Shown piece after piece: positions 1 through 7,774 of a stretch of DNA of 19,769 bases. The first letter of the stretch is position 1. Every line of letters begins with the position of its first letter. A model generated the notes under the pieces. The model made no database searches, was not told the DNA's origin, and was given only the letters and a program-made list of their open reading frames with translations. The DNA comes from an uncultured Faecalibacterium sp. (GTDB lineage Bacteria > Bacillota > Clostridia > Oscillospirales > Ruminococcaceae). The translations under genes were made by a program, and so were the position numbers. The stretch is taken from contig CAKTFS010000028.1 in the NCBI GenBank assembly GCA_934561115.1, positions 1 to 19,769 on the forward strand, read 5' to 3'.

Positions 1-218
1 TGCTCAACGGTAGCTGTAAAAGCCCCCGAAAACTGTGCAAAGCACTTTTTGTTTTCGGTCATTTGTTGCTTTCCATCATGATACCCAGCCTCATAGCCAG
101 CCGTATAACCTTCTTCGTAGTTCGTATCATGTGTATCTGAACTTTGATCATTATTTCCACAACCAACCAATGAAAGTACCAGCACAAGACAAAGAACTAT
201 TGCAATAATCTTTTTCAT
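1..218 (-). CDS. Small lipoprotein, 3' end beyond window
   Basis: The first 72 residues of a gene that runs off the left edge. The N-terminus is a short Lys-rich head, a hydrophobic core and a lipobox LSLVGC with the lipidated Cys at residue 20, so the product is probably a membrane-anchored lipoprotein. After a polar linker there is a period-four repeat, EGYTAGYEAGYHDGK (residues 36-50). The ATG at 218 is preceded by GGAGG (226-230) with 7-base spacing. By hand count the segment is about 40% G+C (87 of 218), far below the cobalamin genes to the right, so it probably has a different origin. It has its own promoter and lies beyond the terminator of the cobalamin operon. I do not recognise the family, and no function can be assigned. 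Confidence 0.8.
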   Translation of the reverse strand, partial: MKKIIAIVLCLVLVLSLVGCGNNDQSSDTHDTNYEEGYTAGYEAGYHDGKQQMTENKKCFAQFSGAFTATVE

Positions 219-259
219 ACTGTTTCCTCCATCAAATTCCGATTTGCTGAACTAAGCCG

Positions 260-268
260 AGTATACCA
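260..268 (-). promoter_or_regulatory. Extended -10 promoter for the left-edge lipoprotein gene
   Basis: Read on the minus strand, the sequence is TGGTATACT: a TGn extension followed by a five-of-six match to TATAAT. The -10 hexamer is at 260-265, about 42 bases upstream of the start codon at 218. No good -35 hexamer is visible at 16-18 bases, which fits an extended -10 promoter. A small palindrome (CCCC TCTA GGGG, 289-300) lies just upstream, near the -35 to -47 region. It could be an operator or may mean nothing. Confidence 0.5.
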
Positions 269-310
269 TACCCGCCAATGAAAAGATACCCCTCTAGGGG
301 GGAATTGGCA

Positions 311-350
311 AAAAAAGCGTTTAAAGTGCGCCGCAGAGCACTTCAAACGC
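311..350 (-). terminator. Rho-independent terminator of the cobalamin operon
   Basis: A 13-bp stem: arms 338-350 and 317-329, with one G-U style mismatch and an 8-base loop (330-337). On the minus strand it is followed directly by six T residues (316-311). It starts 14 bases after the cbiC stop codon, where an operon-ending intrinsic terminator is expected. Confidence 0.9.
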
Positions 351-364
351 GAACGATAAAAATA

Positions 365-1039
365 TTATTTCCATCCCCGGTCGGTGGGGTCCAGCATCCC
401 GGCGGCAGAGTATACCAGCGCATTGCAGATGGCGGCGGCAACGTTGCTGCCGCCCTTGCGCCCCATGGCAACGATAGCGGGCACACCGTGGGCAGCGCAG
501 ACGGCAAACAACCGCTCCTTGCTCTCCACCACGTTCACAAAGCCCACCGGCACCCCGATGACCAGCGCAGGGCGCAGCCCGGCGGTTTCAATCAGGTCGG
601 CAATGGTCAATAGCGCCGTGGGTGCATTGCCCACTGCGAGGATGGCACCGGGATGCTCGGCGGCGGCTCTTTGCATAGACGCCACCGCCCGGGTGGTGCC
701 GTTGGCCTTTGCCAGCACGGCCACCTCCGGGTCGGCCATGTAGCACAGCGCCGTGCCGCCCAGCCGCGCAAGCCCCGGCTTTGTAATGCCGGAAAGCGCC
801 ATGTTGGTGTCGGTAACGATGGGCGCAGCGGCCTGCAGTGCCGCCACGCCCGCCGCCACCGCACCGGGGGTGAAGCGCAGGTTGCGGGCATAGTCAAAAT
901 CTGCGGTGGTGTGGATCACCCGCTTGACCACGGCGGCAGTCTCCGGCGGCGGGGTCAGTCCCATTGCGTCCAGCTCTGCGGTGATGATAGAAAGGCTCGT
1001 CCGCTCGATATCGGCGGGCAGATGATGCTGCGGGGTCAT
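365..1039 (-). CDS. cbiC: Cobalt-precorrin-8 methylmutase CbiC
   Basis: Moves the C11 methyl group to C12, converting cobalt-precorrin-8 to cobyrinate in the cytoplasm. The protein has 224 residues, a normal size for CbiC/CobH. The RVIHTTADFDY motif places the catalytic His at residue 43, the position known for CobH. The central GVPVGFVNVVESKE and the C-terminal GRKGGSNVAAAICNAL are further family signatures. The ATG overlaps the cbiP stop in an ATGA junction and follows GGAGGAAC. It is the last gene of the cluster; the terminator begins 14 bases after its stop. The late-ring step is thus encoded at the far end of the operon, away from the other ring enzymes. Confidence 0.96.
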   Translation of the reverse strand: MTPQHHLPADIERTSLSIITAELDAMGLTPPPETAAVVKRVIHTTADFDYARNLRFTPGAVAAGVAALQAAAPIVTDTNMALSGITKPGLARLGGTALCYMADPEVAVLAKANGTTRAVASMQRAAAEHPGAILAVGNAPTALLTIADLIETAGLRPALVIGVPVGFVNVVESKERLFAVCAAHGVPAIVAMGRKGGSNVAAAICNALVYSAAGMLDPTDRGWK

Positions 1040-2532
1040 AGGGCGTTCCTCCCTTCCAGTCCCATGGCGGCGTATAGAGCGTTCATGTCCAGCGCCCGGC
1101 GCACGCCGTCGGCTAACAGGTCAAACTGCTGCTGACGGTACTCTGCCATAGAGAGCAGCGGCGCATCGGCAGGGGAGATGCCCTTGCGGCTGCACAGCAA
1201 CTGCACCAGCTTTTCGGTCAGCTCCCCGGTGTCGAACAGCCCGTGCAGATAAGTGCCCGCCACGTTGTCCTGCACGCAGCCCTCGGCGCTACCGTCCGCA
1301 AGGCGGCAGAAGGGCACGCCCTGCACAGCGGTACGCCCGGTATGGATCTGGTAGCCGGTCAGCGCTGCACCCGCCAGCTGCGGTGCGGTGACGGTGGCGG
1401 TGTCCTGCGTGCGGTGCTTTGCGTCCGTAAATACGGTCCGGGTGGGCAGCAGCCCCAGCCCGCGCACGGTCTGGCTGCGTCCGCTCTCGGTGCCCTGCGG
1501 GTCGGCAAGGGTCTCGCCCAGCATCTGGTAGCCGCCGCACACGCCCAGCACCGGCGTGCCGGAGGCTGCCAGCTTCTGCACCGCAGCTTCCAGCCCGCAC
1601 TGCCGCAGCCAGAGCAGGTCGTCTATAGTGTTTTTTGTGCCCGGCAGAATGACCACATCCGGTGCGCCCAGCTGCCGGGGGCTCTGCACATACCGCACGC
1701 TCAGCAGCGGGTGCTGCTCCAGCGGCATAAAATCCGTAAAATTGGAGATATGCGGCAGCCGCAGAATGGCAGCATCCAGCGGCTTGACGGCGCTGCTGCT
1801 CTCCAGCCGGGAGGAGAGGGAGTCCTCGTCCTCGATGTCCACCCGCAGGTAGGGCACAACGCCCAGCACCGGCAGATGGGTCTTTTCCTCCAGCATGGTA
1901 AGGCCGGGCTTCAGGATGGCGGCATCGCCCCGGAATTTGTTGATGACCAGCCCTTTGATGCGTGCACGCTCGGCGGGTTCCAGCAGTTCCACCGTGCCGT
2001 ACAGCTGTGCAAACACGCCGCCCCGGTCGATATCGCCCGCCAGCAGCACCGGTGCATCCACCAGCTTTGCCAGCCCCATGTTGACGATATCGTCCGCCTT
2101 CAGGTTGATCTCTGCCGGGCTGCCTGCGCCCTCAATGACGATGATATCCACCTCTTCGGCCAGACTATTGTACGCGGCCAAGATATCCGGGATCAGGCTC
2201 TTTTTCAGTTTGAAGTAGGCGGCTGCGGACATCTGCCCGCGCACCTCGCCGTTCACGATGACCTGACTGCCCACATCGCTGCTGGGCTTGAGCAGAATGG
2301 GGTTCATGCGCACATCCGGTTCCATGCCGGCAGCCTGTGCCTGCACCACCTGTGCGCGGCCCATTTCCAGCCCGTCCCGGGTGACAAAGCTGTTCAGCGC
2401 CATGTTCTGGCTTTTAAAGGGGGTTACCCGGTAGCCGTCCTGTGCAAAAATACGGCACAGCGCGGTGCACAGCAGGCTTTTGCCTGCACCGCTCATCGTG
2501 CCCTGCACCATGATACATTTTGCCCGGCTCAT
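1036..2532 (-). CDS. cbiP: Cobyric acid synthase CbiP (glutamine-hydrolysing)
   Basis: ATP-dependent amidation of corrin side chains b, d, e and g, using glutamine, giving cobyric acid. The 498-residue protein begins with the DTBS-like synthetase domain (GTMSGAGKS P-loop, residues 11-19; FKSQNMALNS; IEGAGSPAEIN 133-143). It ends with a class I glutaminase domain: catalytic Cys332 in GVCGGYQMLGE and His430 in GTYLHGLFD, plus GYQIHTGRT (393-401). The same frame stays open far upstream, but the start chosen is MSRAKC at 2532. It follows GGAGG at about 2540-2544, overlaps the cobD stop as ATGA, and gives the usual family length. The extra upstream frame only shadows cobD. Confidence 0.96.
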   Translation of the reverse strand: MSRAKCIMVQGTMSGAGKSLLCTALCRIFAQDGYRVTPFKSQNMALNSFVTRDGLEMGRAQVVQAQAAGMEPDVRMNPILLKPSSDVGSQVIVNGEVRGQMSAAAYFKLKKSLIPDILAAYNSLAEEVDIIVIEGAGSPAEINLKADDIVNMGLAKLVDAPVLLAGDIDRGGVFAQLYGTVELLEPAERARIKGLVINKFRGDAAILKPGLTMLEEKTHLPVLGVVPYLRVDIEDEDSLSSRLESSSAVKPLDAAILRLPHISNFTDFMPLEQHPLLSVRYVQSPRQLGAPDVVILPGTKNTIDDLLWLRQCGLEAAVQKLAASGTPVLGVCGGYQMLGETLADPQGTESGRSQTVRGLGLLPTRTVFTDAKHRTQDTATVTAPQLAGAALTGYQIHTGRTAVQGVPFCRLADGSAEGCVQDNVAGTYLHGLFDTGELTEKLVQLLCSRKGISPADAPLLSMAEYRQQQFDLLADGVRRALDMNALYAAMGLEGRNAL

Positions 2533-3581
2533 GCAAGCACCTCCTGTAAGGTTTTTAACAGCTGCTGGTTTTCCGGCGCGGTGCGCACGGCGGTGCGGTA
2601 CCAGCTGCCGTCCAGTCCGGGGTAGTTGCCGCAGCTGCGCAGCACGACGCCGCGCTGCCGCAAGGCATCGCCCAGCGTTTCCGGTGCCTGAAAAAGCAGA
2701 TAATTCGCGCTGCCATCCAGCACCCGCAGCCCCAGTGCACGCAGGCCGTCCCGCAAAATGGGACGCTGCTGTGCAATAAGCGCCTGCACCCGGGCCACAT
2801 AAGCAGTTTCGTCCAGCGCAGCCAGCCCTGCCGCCTGTGCAAGGCTGGAAACAGCCCACGGCTGCCCGGCTGCCTGCATTTTGTCCAGCAGGGCGGTGTT
2901 GCTGCACAGGCAGTAGCCCAGCCGCACCCCGGCCATGCCGTACAGCTTTGTAAAGGCCTTCAGGATGATGAGATTCTGGCTTGCCAGCAGCTTTTTGGCA
3001 GATAGCGCCTCGCTCTCCGGTAAAAAGTCCAGAAAGCACTCGTCTACCACCAGCAGCGCACCGCAAGCTTCGCACCGGCGCAGCAGCGCCTCCACCAGCG
3101 CTAGCGGCGTCAGCTGCCCGGTGGGGTTATTGGGCTGGCAGAGGAATACCATGTCGGTGTCCTCGTCCACTGCGGAAACAAACGCTTCGGTCACTGCAAA
3201 ATCTTCGTCCTCCCGCAGAAAATGCCGCCGGACGGTGCAGCCAGCCGTTTCCAGCGCGGCGGCATACTCTGCAAAGGTAGGCGCGGGCAGCAGCGCGGCG
3301 CGGGGCTTTGCCGCCCACACCAGCCGGAAGATCAGGTCTGCCGCGCCGTTGCCGCAGAGGATGTACTCCATGGGCACCTTCTCGTGCACTGCCAGCTTTG
3401 CCCGCAGAGCGCGGCAGAGGGGGTCGGGGTAGCGGTCGGCGGTGGCAAGCGCGGCAGTAATGGCCTTTGCCACCCCCTCCGGCAGTCCCAGCGGGCTGAC
3501 GTTTGCCGAAAAGTCCAGCGCGTCCTGTCCGTACTGCGCCCGGTAACCGGCCCAGTCGCCGCCATGTACCAGCTGCATCAT
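2529..3581 (-). CDS. cobD: L-threonine-O-3-phosphate decarboxylase CobD
   Basis: PLP enzyme that makes (R)-1-aminopropan-2-ol phosphate, the linker joined to cobyric acid by CbiB. The protein has 350 residues and an aminotransferase fold type I. FSANVSPLGLP near the N-terminus resembles the FSxNxNPLG signature of CobD. CQPNNPTG lies at 148-155 and VVDECFLDF follows. The PLP Lys is Lys212 in LKAFTKLYGMAGVRLGY. HisC-like aminotransferases are the main alternative, but the context next to cbiB and cbiP supports CobD. Two adjacent ATG codons (3581 and 3578) could start it. The first overlaps the cbiB stop as ATGA, and GAGGT lies 5 bases before it. No threonine kinase (PduX or BluE type) is seen in the window to supply its substrate. 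Confidence 0.92.
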   Translation of the reverse strand: MMQLVHGGDWAGYRAQYGQDALDFSANVSPLGLPEGVAKAITAALATADRYPDPLCRALRAKLAVHEKVPMEYILCGNGAADLIFRLVWAAKPRAALLPAPTFAEYAAALETAGCTVRRHFLREDEDFAVTEAFVSAVDEDTDMVFLCQPNNPTGQLTPLALVEALLRRCEACGALLVVDECFLDFLPESEALSAKKLLASQNLIILKAFTKLYGMAGVRLGYCLCSNTALLDKMQAAGQPWAVSSLAQAAGLAALDETAYVARVQALIAQQRPILRDGLRALGLRVLDGSANYLLFQAPETLGDALRQRGVVLRSCGNYPGLDGSWYRTAVRTAPENQQLLKTLQEVLA

Positions 3582-4528
3582 AAAATACCTCGTATCAATA
3601 GCCCAAGCGCCAGCGCCAGCAGGCTTTCGGCGTACATCATGCGGTCCGCGCGGCGGATATCCTCCGGCTCAATGGGGCGCACGGCATCGCCGATGGTGGG
3701 CTTAGGGTAGTATTCACCAAAATAATAGGCGGGCCCGGCCAGCTGCACGTTCAGCGCACCGGCGCAGGCACTTTCGGTCTGGGCACTGTTGGGGCTGGCG
3801 TGGTTGCGCCTGTCCCGCCGCCAGATGTGCCACGCGCTGCGGGCATCATTGCCGGTCAGGGCAGCAGCCGCCACCCACAGCAGGGCAGCAATGCGGCTGG
3901 GTAAAAAGTTCGCAACATCGTCCAGCTTTGCCGCCGCCCGGCCAAAGTACAGATATTGCGTGTTTTTGTAGCCCACCATGCTGTCCATGGTGTTGATGGC
4001 TTTATAAGTAAGCGCCAGCGGTGCGCCGCCCAACAGCATATACAACAGCGGTGCGATCACCCCGTCGCTGGCGTTTTCGGCAACCGTTTCCACAGCGGCC
4101 TTAGTTACGCCCTCGGCAGTCAGCGCCTGCGTGTCCCGCCCCACGATGCGGCTCACGGCAGTGCGGGCGGCAGGCAGGTCGGGCTTTGTCAGCTCCCGAT
4201 AAACGTTCATGCTCTCCTGCACAAGCCCCTTTGCCGCCAGTGCCTGTCCGCACCAGAACATCTGCACTGCCAGCCCCAGCAGCGGGTGCAGGGCAGCGGC
4301 ACCCATGCAGACAAGGCTTGTGAGCGCAAGGGTGCCCACCGGCAGGCAAAAGGCTAAGATGCGCCCGCCCCAAAGTTCACCCTCCGGCGTTTTGGGCAGG
4401 CGGGCACGCAGCTGCTTTTCCAGCGCAGAGATGGCCTTGCCCATATACACCACCGGGTGCGGCAGCCACGCCGGGTCGCCGAAAATGGTGTCCAGCACAA
4501 AGCCGCCCAGTACCGCATAGCCGATCAT
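3578..4528 (-). CDS. cbiB: Adenosylcobinamide-phosphate synthase CbiB
   Basis: Integral membrane protein that attaches aminopropanol phosphate to cobyric acid, giving adenosylcobinamide phosphate. The 316-residue protein has the N-terminal signature LDTIFGDPAWLPHPVVYMG and the family motifs VETVAENASDGVIAPL and NTMDSMVGYKN. Several hydrophobic stretches fit a polytopic protein. The start MIGYAV at 4528 is chosen because GGAGG (4536-4540) sits 7 bases upstream and the ATG overlaps the cobC stop as ATGA. A longer in-frame extension upstream reads through cobC and lacks family residues. It lies directly before cobD, which makes its substrate. Confidence 0.95.
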   Translation of the reverse strand: MIGYAVLGGFVLDTIFGDPAWLPHPVVYMGKAISALEKQLRARLPKTPEGELWGGRILAFCLPVGTLALTSLVCMGAAALHPLLGLAVQMFWCGQALAAKGLVQESMNVYRELTKPDLPAARTAVSRIVGRDTQALTAEGVTKAAVETVAENASDGVIAPLLYMLLGGAPLALTYKAINTMDSMVGYKNTQYLYFGRAAAKLDDVANFLPSRIAALLWVAAAALTGNDARSAWHIWRRDRRNHASPNSAQTESACAGALNVQLAGPAYYFGEYYPKPTIGDAVRPIEPEDIRRADRMMYAESLLALALGLLIRGIL

Positions 4529-5124
4529 GCCTGCGCCTCCTTTGTATACTGCACGGTTTTTACCAGATGCAGCACCCGCTTTGCCGCCCAGTCCTTGGCG
4601 TCCAGCACAAAGCCGCCGGCGTTGGGGGCGCACCATTCATAATAATCCTTGTGGGGCAGGGCATAGCGCTCCATCGCCGCCATCTGGGTGCCGCCGTGGG
4701 CTAAGATGACCAGCATCTCCTCGCCGCTTGCAAGGGCTTTATCCACCAGTGCAGAAAAAGCGGCACAGATGCGCTCACAAAACGCGGCCTTGGTCTCGCC
4801 GTCCGGGCAGGGGCTTTCGCAGTTGGCGGCTACCCATGCAAGATAGTCCGGGTCGTGCTCCATTTCAATATAGTTTCTCCCCTCAAAGCTGCCAAAGCAC
4901 ATCTCCTTCAGCCCGTCTATTTCCACAAGCTTTGCCCCCGGGAACAGCACCTCAGCGGTCTGCCGGGTGCGGCAAAGGGGAGTGATGTACACGGTCTTGG
5001 GGGAGATATCTGCCCGGCACAGCATAGCGCGCCCGGCGGCAGAAAGCGGGATATCCCGCTGCCCCTGATAGCGCTTTTCGGCGTTGTATTCAGTCAGGCC
5101 GTGACGCAATAAATAGATCAGCAT
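4525..5124 (-). CDS. cobC: Alpha-ribazole-5'-phosphate phosphatase (histidine phosphatase) CobC
   Basis: Removes the 5'-phosphate from alpha-ribazole phosphate or from cobalamin 5'-phosphate, the last step of nucleotide-loop assembly. The 199-residue protein belongs to the phosphoglycerate-mutase-like histidine phosphatases. LRHGLTEYN carries the phosphorylated His8. The acidic motif FGSFEGR lies at 78-83, and the second His143 is in LAHGGT. Other histidine phosphatases look alike, so the specific call rests on the neighbours cobS and cbiB. The start MLIYLLRHG at 5124 follows AAGGAGA and overlaps the end of the upstream mini-CobU gene by 7 bases. Confidence 0.88.
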   Translation of the reverse strand: MLIYLLRHGLTEYNAEKRYQGQRDIPLSAAGRAMLCRADISPKTVYITPLCRTRQTAEVLFPGAKLVEIDGLKEMCFGSFEGRNYIEMEHDPDYLAWVAANCESPCPDGETKAAFCERICAAFSALVDKALASGEEMLVILAHGGTQMAAMERYALPHKDYYEWCAPNAGGFVLDAKDWAAKRVLHLVKTVQYTKEAQA

Positions 5125-5444
5125 TCCGGCAATTCTCCTTTCAAAACGGTGGGGATGCCGCAGAACATCTGCACCACGCACTTAGCACGCGCCGCCAGCA
5201 TGCAGGCCAGCCGCCCGGCGTTTTCCCGCGCGGCACGCTCTGCGGGGTCTATGGGCACCACACCGCCGCCCACCTCGGTGGACAGCACGATATCATAAGC
5301 GGATAATTTGTCCGCGAGTTTCTCAAGTTCGGCGTTGTCTTTGCATCCGGCGGCAAGCTGCTGCGCATCCGCGATGCAGCGGCCGGGCAGGGTGCGGGCA
5401 AAGGTGCGCTTGCCGCTGTAAAGCGGCCCGGTGATCAGGATCAT
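5118..5444 (-). CDS. Miniature CobU-like P-loop protein
   Basis: Only 108 residues. It starts with a P-loop GPLYSGKR (6-13), then jumps to a segment resembling the second half of CobU: VLSTEVGGGVVPID (53-66), ENAGRLACMLAARA and FCGIPTVLKG. The CobU region between these, including the guanylylated His, is absent. It is about 65 residues shorter than the full CobU encoded by the next gene but one upstream. The cobinamide kinase role could in principle survive, but the guanylyltransferase role probably cannot. Alternatives are a partner of CobU, a small-molecule kinase acting on another intermediate, or a decaying paralogue. The frame is intact, GGGAGG precedes the ATG at 5444, and it overlaps cobS (ATGA) and cobC (7 bases), so it is probably translated. 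Confidence 0.75.
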   Translation of the reverse strand: MILITGPLYSGKRTFARTLPGRCIADAQQLAAGCKDNAELEKLADKLSAYDIVLSTEVGGGVVPIDPAERAARENAGRLACMLAARAKCVVQMFCGIPTVLKGELPEC

Positions 5445-6193
5445 AACAGCCCTCCCCATTGGCAGGCGCACAGCGCCGCCAGCATCCACAGCTCAGTCTT
5501 TTGCAAAAACCACCCGGCAAGATCGCCGGTAATGCCGCCCAGCTGCTGTACGGCTACATGGTGATACCACAAAAACAGTAAAATTGCAACTGCTGCCAGC
5601 GCCCCGCCGCCCAAAGCCAGCAGCGCTCCGCAAAGCAGAACTGCCAGCACTGCCAGCACATTGCGCACAGAGGTGCGGTCGGCGGCAGAGGCAAAGGTGT
5701 GGGCAAGGCCGGTGTTCTTGGCCATGGGAAAGGCCGCCACCGCAAGGCCGGAAAGTGCCCGCTCCAGCACCAGCGCCAGCGTCCACAGCGCACCCACCCG
5801 GGGGGTGAACTGCACACAGGCGGCAAGGCAGAGGTAAGCTGCAAAATAGCTGCACAGCCGGATGACCGCAAAGGCACCGCAGTGCGGATCTTTTAAAATT
5901 TCCAGCTTCTTTTCCCGGTCGCCGTAGCTGGCAAGAGCATCGCAGGTGTCGGCATAGCCGTCCAGATGGATGCCGCCGGTCACCCACACCGGTACAAGGC
6001 AGAATCCTGCAGCCCGCGCCGGGGCGGGCAGGGGCAGTACCCCGCACACGCACCACAGCGCCCCGCATAAAAGCCCCACCAGCGGGAAAGCGCACAGCGT
6101 GTACCGCATATTCTTTTCGTTCCACGCAAACTGCGGCACCGGCACCGCCGAAAACATGGCAAAAGCCACCGCAATGGTCTGCAAAACGATCAT
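5441..6193 (-). CDS. cobS: Adenosylcobinamide-GDP ribazoletransferase CobS
   Basis: Membrane enzyme that joins adenosyl-GDP-cobinamide to alpha-ribazole (phosphate), giving adenosylcobalamin (phosphate). The 250-residue protein is strongly hydrophobic, with several predicted membrane spans. The signature GGIHLDGYADTCDAL (73-87) matches the family's GGLHLDGLADTxDA with minor changes. KDPHCGAFAV follows, as in other CobS proteins. The ATG at 6193 follows AAGGAG (6202-6207) and overlaps the cobU stop as ATGA. It sits between cobU, which makes its GDP-cobinamide substrate, and the mini-CobU and cobC genes. Confidence 0.95.
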   Translation of the reverse strand: MIVLQTIAVAFAMFSAVPVPQFAWNEKNMRYTLCAFPLVGLLCGALWCVCGVLPLPAPARAAGFCLVPVWVTGGIHLDGYADTCDALASYGDREKKLEILKDPHCGAFAVIRLCSYFAAYLCLAACVQFTPRVGALWTLALVLERALSGLAVAAFPMAKNTGLAHTFASAADRTSVRNVLAVLAVLLCGALLALGGGALAAVAILLFLWYHHVAVQQLGGITGDLAGWFLQKTELWMLAALCACQWGGLL

Positions 6194-6711
6194 TTTTCCA
6201 CTCCTTTATAATACACAGGGATGCCGCACACCACCCGCACTACGGCGTCTGCCCGGGCGGCAAGGGCGTTGTTCACCCACGCCAACGCCAGCAGATAGCG
6301 GTCCGTGTCCCCGGCATAGTCTGCGCCGCCGCTGAACACCTCGTTGGAGACAACAATCAAATTTTCACACTGCGCGGCAAGGCTGTCCAGCCCCTGCAAA
6401 ATGTGCGCGGCGGCAGCATCGCCCGCCCCGGCGGGGTCGTACAGTTCGTTGGCGGTCAGGTTGCCCAAATCCTCCAGCAGCGCCGTGCCCCTGCGGGGCA
6501 GACGCACCATCTCTAAATGCAGTGGGCATTCGATGGTCTCAAACTGCTTTGCAGCACGCATTTTGCGGTGCTTTTCCACCCGGGCGGCGCACTCGGCATC
6601 CCACACCTGCATGGTAGCCAGATAGTACCGCGGCAAAGCGCTGCGCAGCACAAGGGCCTCGGCGTATTCGCTTTTGCCGCTGGCAGCGCCGCCCAGCACC
6701 AGCGTCAGCAT
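6190..6711 (-). CDS. cobU: Adenosylcobinamide kinase / adenosylcobinamide-phosphate guanylyltransferase CobU
   Basis: Bifunctional cytoplasmic enzyme: it phosphorylates adenosylcobinamide and then transfers GMP to form adenosyl-GDP-cobinamide. The 173-residue protein has the P-loop GGAASGKS (7-14), the EKHRKMR segment with His48 as the likely guanylylation site (compare His46 in Salmonella CobU), VSNEVFSGG (121-129) and the C-terminal CGIPVYYKG. The length is normal for the family. The ATG at 6711 overlaps the end of cobT in ATGCTGA (7 bases). No Shine-Dalgarno is visible before it, so translation probably depends on termination-reinitiation from cobT. Confidence 0.93.
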   Translation of the reverse strand: MLTLVLGGAASGKSEYAEALVLRSALPRYYLATMQVWDAECAARVEKHRKMRAAKQFETIECPLHLEMVRLPRRGTALLEDLGNLTANELYDPAGAGDAAAAHILQGLDSLAAQCENLIVVSNEVFSGGADYAGDTDRYLLALAWVNNALAARADAVVRVVCGIPVYYKGVEK

Positions 6712-7769
6712 TGGGGCGTATACGGCGCAATGCCGCCCTCCGCAAAGGAATAGCACCCCTCGTACACCGCCAGCGCCATGTCCCACAGCGGGATGCTGGC
6801 CACTGCGCCGGTACCTTCGCCCAGATGCAGCCCGGCGGTAAGCAGGGGCGTTTTGCCTAGTGCTTCCAGTACCAGCCGGGTGGCAGGCTCGGTGGAGCAG
6901 TGGCTGGCAAACACGGCCTTTGCCGCTGCCGGACACAGCCGCACGGCGCACAGCGCTGCCACCCCGCTGATGAAACCATCCATCAGCACGGGAACACCCG
7001 CCAGCGCCCCGCCCAAGAACATCCCGCACAGCCCGGCGATATCAAAGCCGCCCAACTTGCTCAGTACGTCCAAGGCGTCAGCGGGGTCGGGATTGTTGCA
7101 GGCAATACCCCGCCGGATAGCATCCACCTTGCGGGCAAGCCCTGCATCAGAAAGCCCTGCACCGCGCCCGGTCATGGTCTGCACCGGCTGTGCCAGCAGC
7201 ACGGCAGCCACGGCGCTGGAGGTGGTGGTATTGCCAATGCCCATCTCGCCGGTGGCCACCAGCCCGTAGCCCTCGGCGGCAAACTGCCGGGTCAGGGCGA
7301 TGCCCTGGCCAATGGCCTCCACCGCCTCGGCGCGGGTCATGGCGGGGCCTTTGGTAAAGTCCGCAGTCCCGGCGGCAATGCGGCAGTCCCGCACGCCGGG
7401 CACCGTCGCACCGGCAATGCCCATATCTACCGGCAGCACATCGCAGTGCGCCGCCTGTGCCATCCGGCATACGCTGGTGCGCCGCGCGGCAAGGTTCTCG
7501 GCTACGGTGCGGGTCACGCTCTGGTCGGTCTGGCTTACGCCCTGTGCCACCACACCGTTGTCTGCACAGAGCACCGCCACCGCCCGGCGGGAAAAATCAA
7601 ACTGCGCCGTGCCGGTCAGCGCGGCGGCATCCTCCAGCAGGGTCTCCAGTGCACCCAGCCCGCCCAAGGGCTTGGCAAGGCTGGCCCAGTGGGCGTGGGC
7701 GGCGGCGCGGGCGGCTTCGTCCGGCGGGGTGATGGCAGCAAGCAGCTGCATCAGTTCAGCTTCGGTCAT
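6705..7769 (-). CDS. cobT: Nicotinate-nucleotide--dimethylbenzimidazole phosphoribosyltransferase CobT
   Basis: Activates the lower-ligand base by transfer of ribose phosphate from nicotinate mononucleotide, giving alpha-ribazole phosphate. With the chosen start the protein has 354 residues, close to the usual length. Signatures are LAKPLGGLGALE (31-42), ADNGVVAQGVSQ (69-80), ATGEMGIGNTTTSSA (172-186) and HLGEGTGA, with the catalytic Glu at residue 318. MTEAEL at 7769 is preferred because AAAGG (7779-7783) lies 9 bases upstream. An alternative ATG at 7778 overlaps the cbiA stop as ATGA but leaves no room for that ribosome site. No base-synthesis genes (bza or bluB) are present, so the actual lower ligand is not settled by this sequence. 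Confidence 0.95.
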   Translation of the reverse strand: MTEAELMQLLAAITPPDEAARAAAHAHWASLAKPLGGLGALETLLEDAAALTGTAQFDFSRRAVAVLCADNGVVAQGVSQTDQSVTRTVAENLAARRTSVCRMAQAAHCDVLPVDMGIAGATVPGVRDCRIAAGTADFTKGPAMTRAEAVEAIGQGIALTRQFAAEGYGLVATGEMGIGNTTTSSAVAAVLLAQPVQTMTGRGAGLSDAGLARKVDAIRRGIACNNPDPADALDVLSKLGGFDIAGLCGMFLGGALAGVPVLMDGFISGVAALCAVRLCPAAAKAVFASHCSTEPATRLVLEALGKTPLLTAGLHLGEGTGAVASIPLWDMALAVYEGCYSFAEGGIAPYTPQC

Positions 7770-7774
7770 TTTCG

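Noticed and set aside
1243..2625. Long plus-strand open frame of 460 codons opposite cbiP
   Set aside because: It lies wholly antisense to a clear cbiP gene, has a Cys/His/Gln-rich composition typical of GC-rich shadow frames and matches no known domain.
2533..3075. N-terminal extension of cbiP by 181 codons
   Set aside because: The frame is open only because it shadows cobD. The synthetase domain and a good ribosome site begin at 2532.
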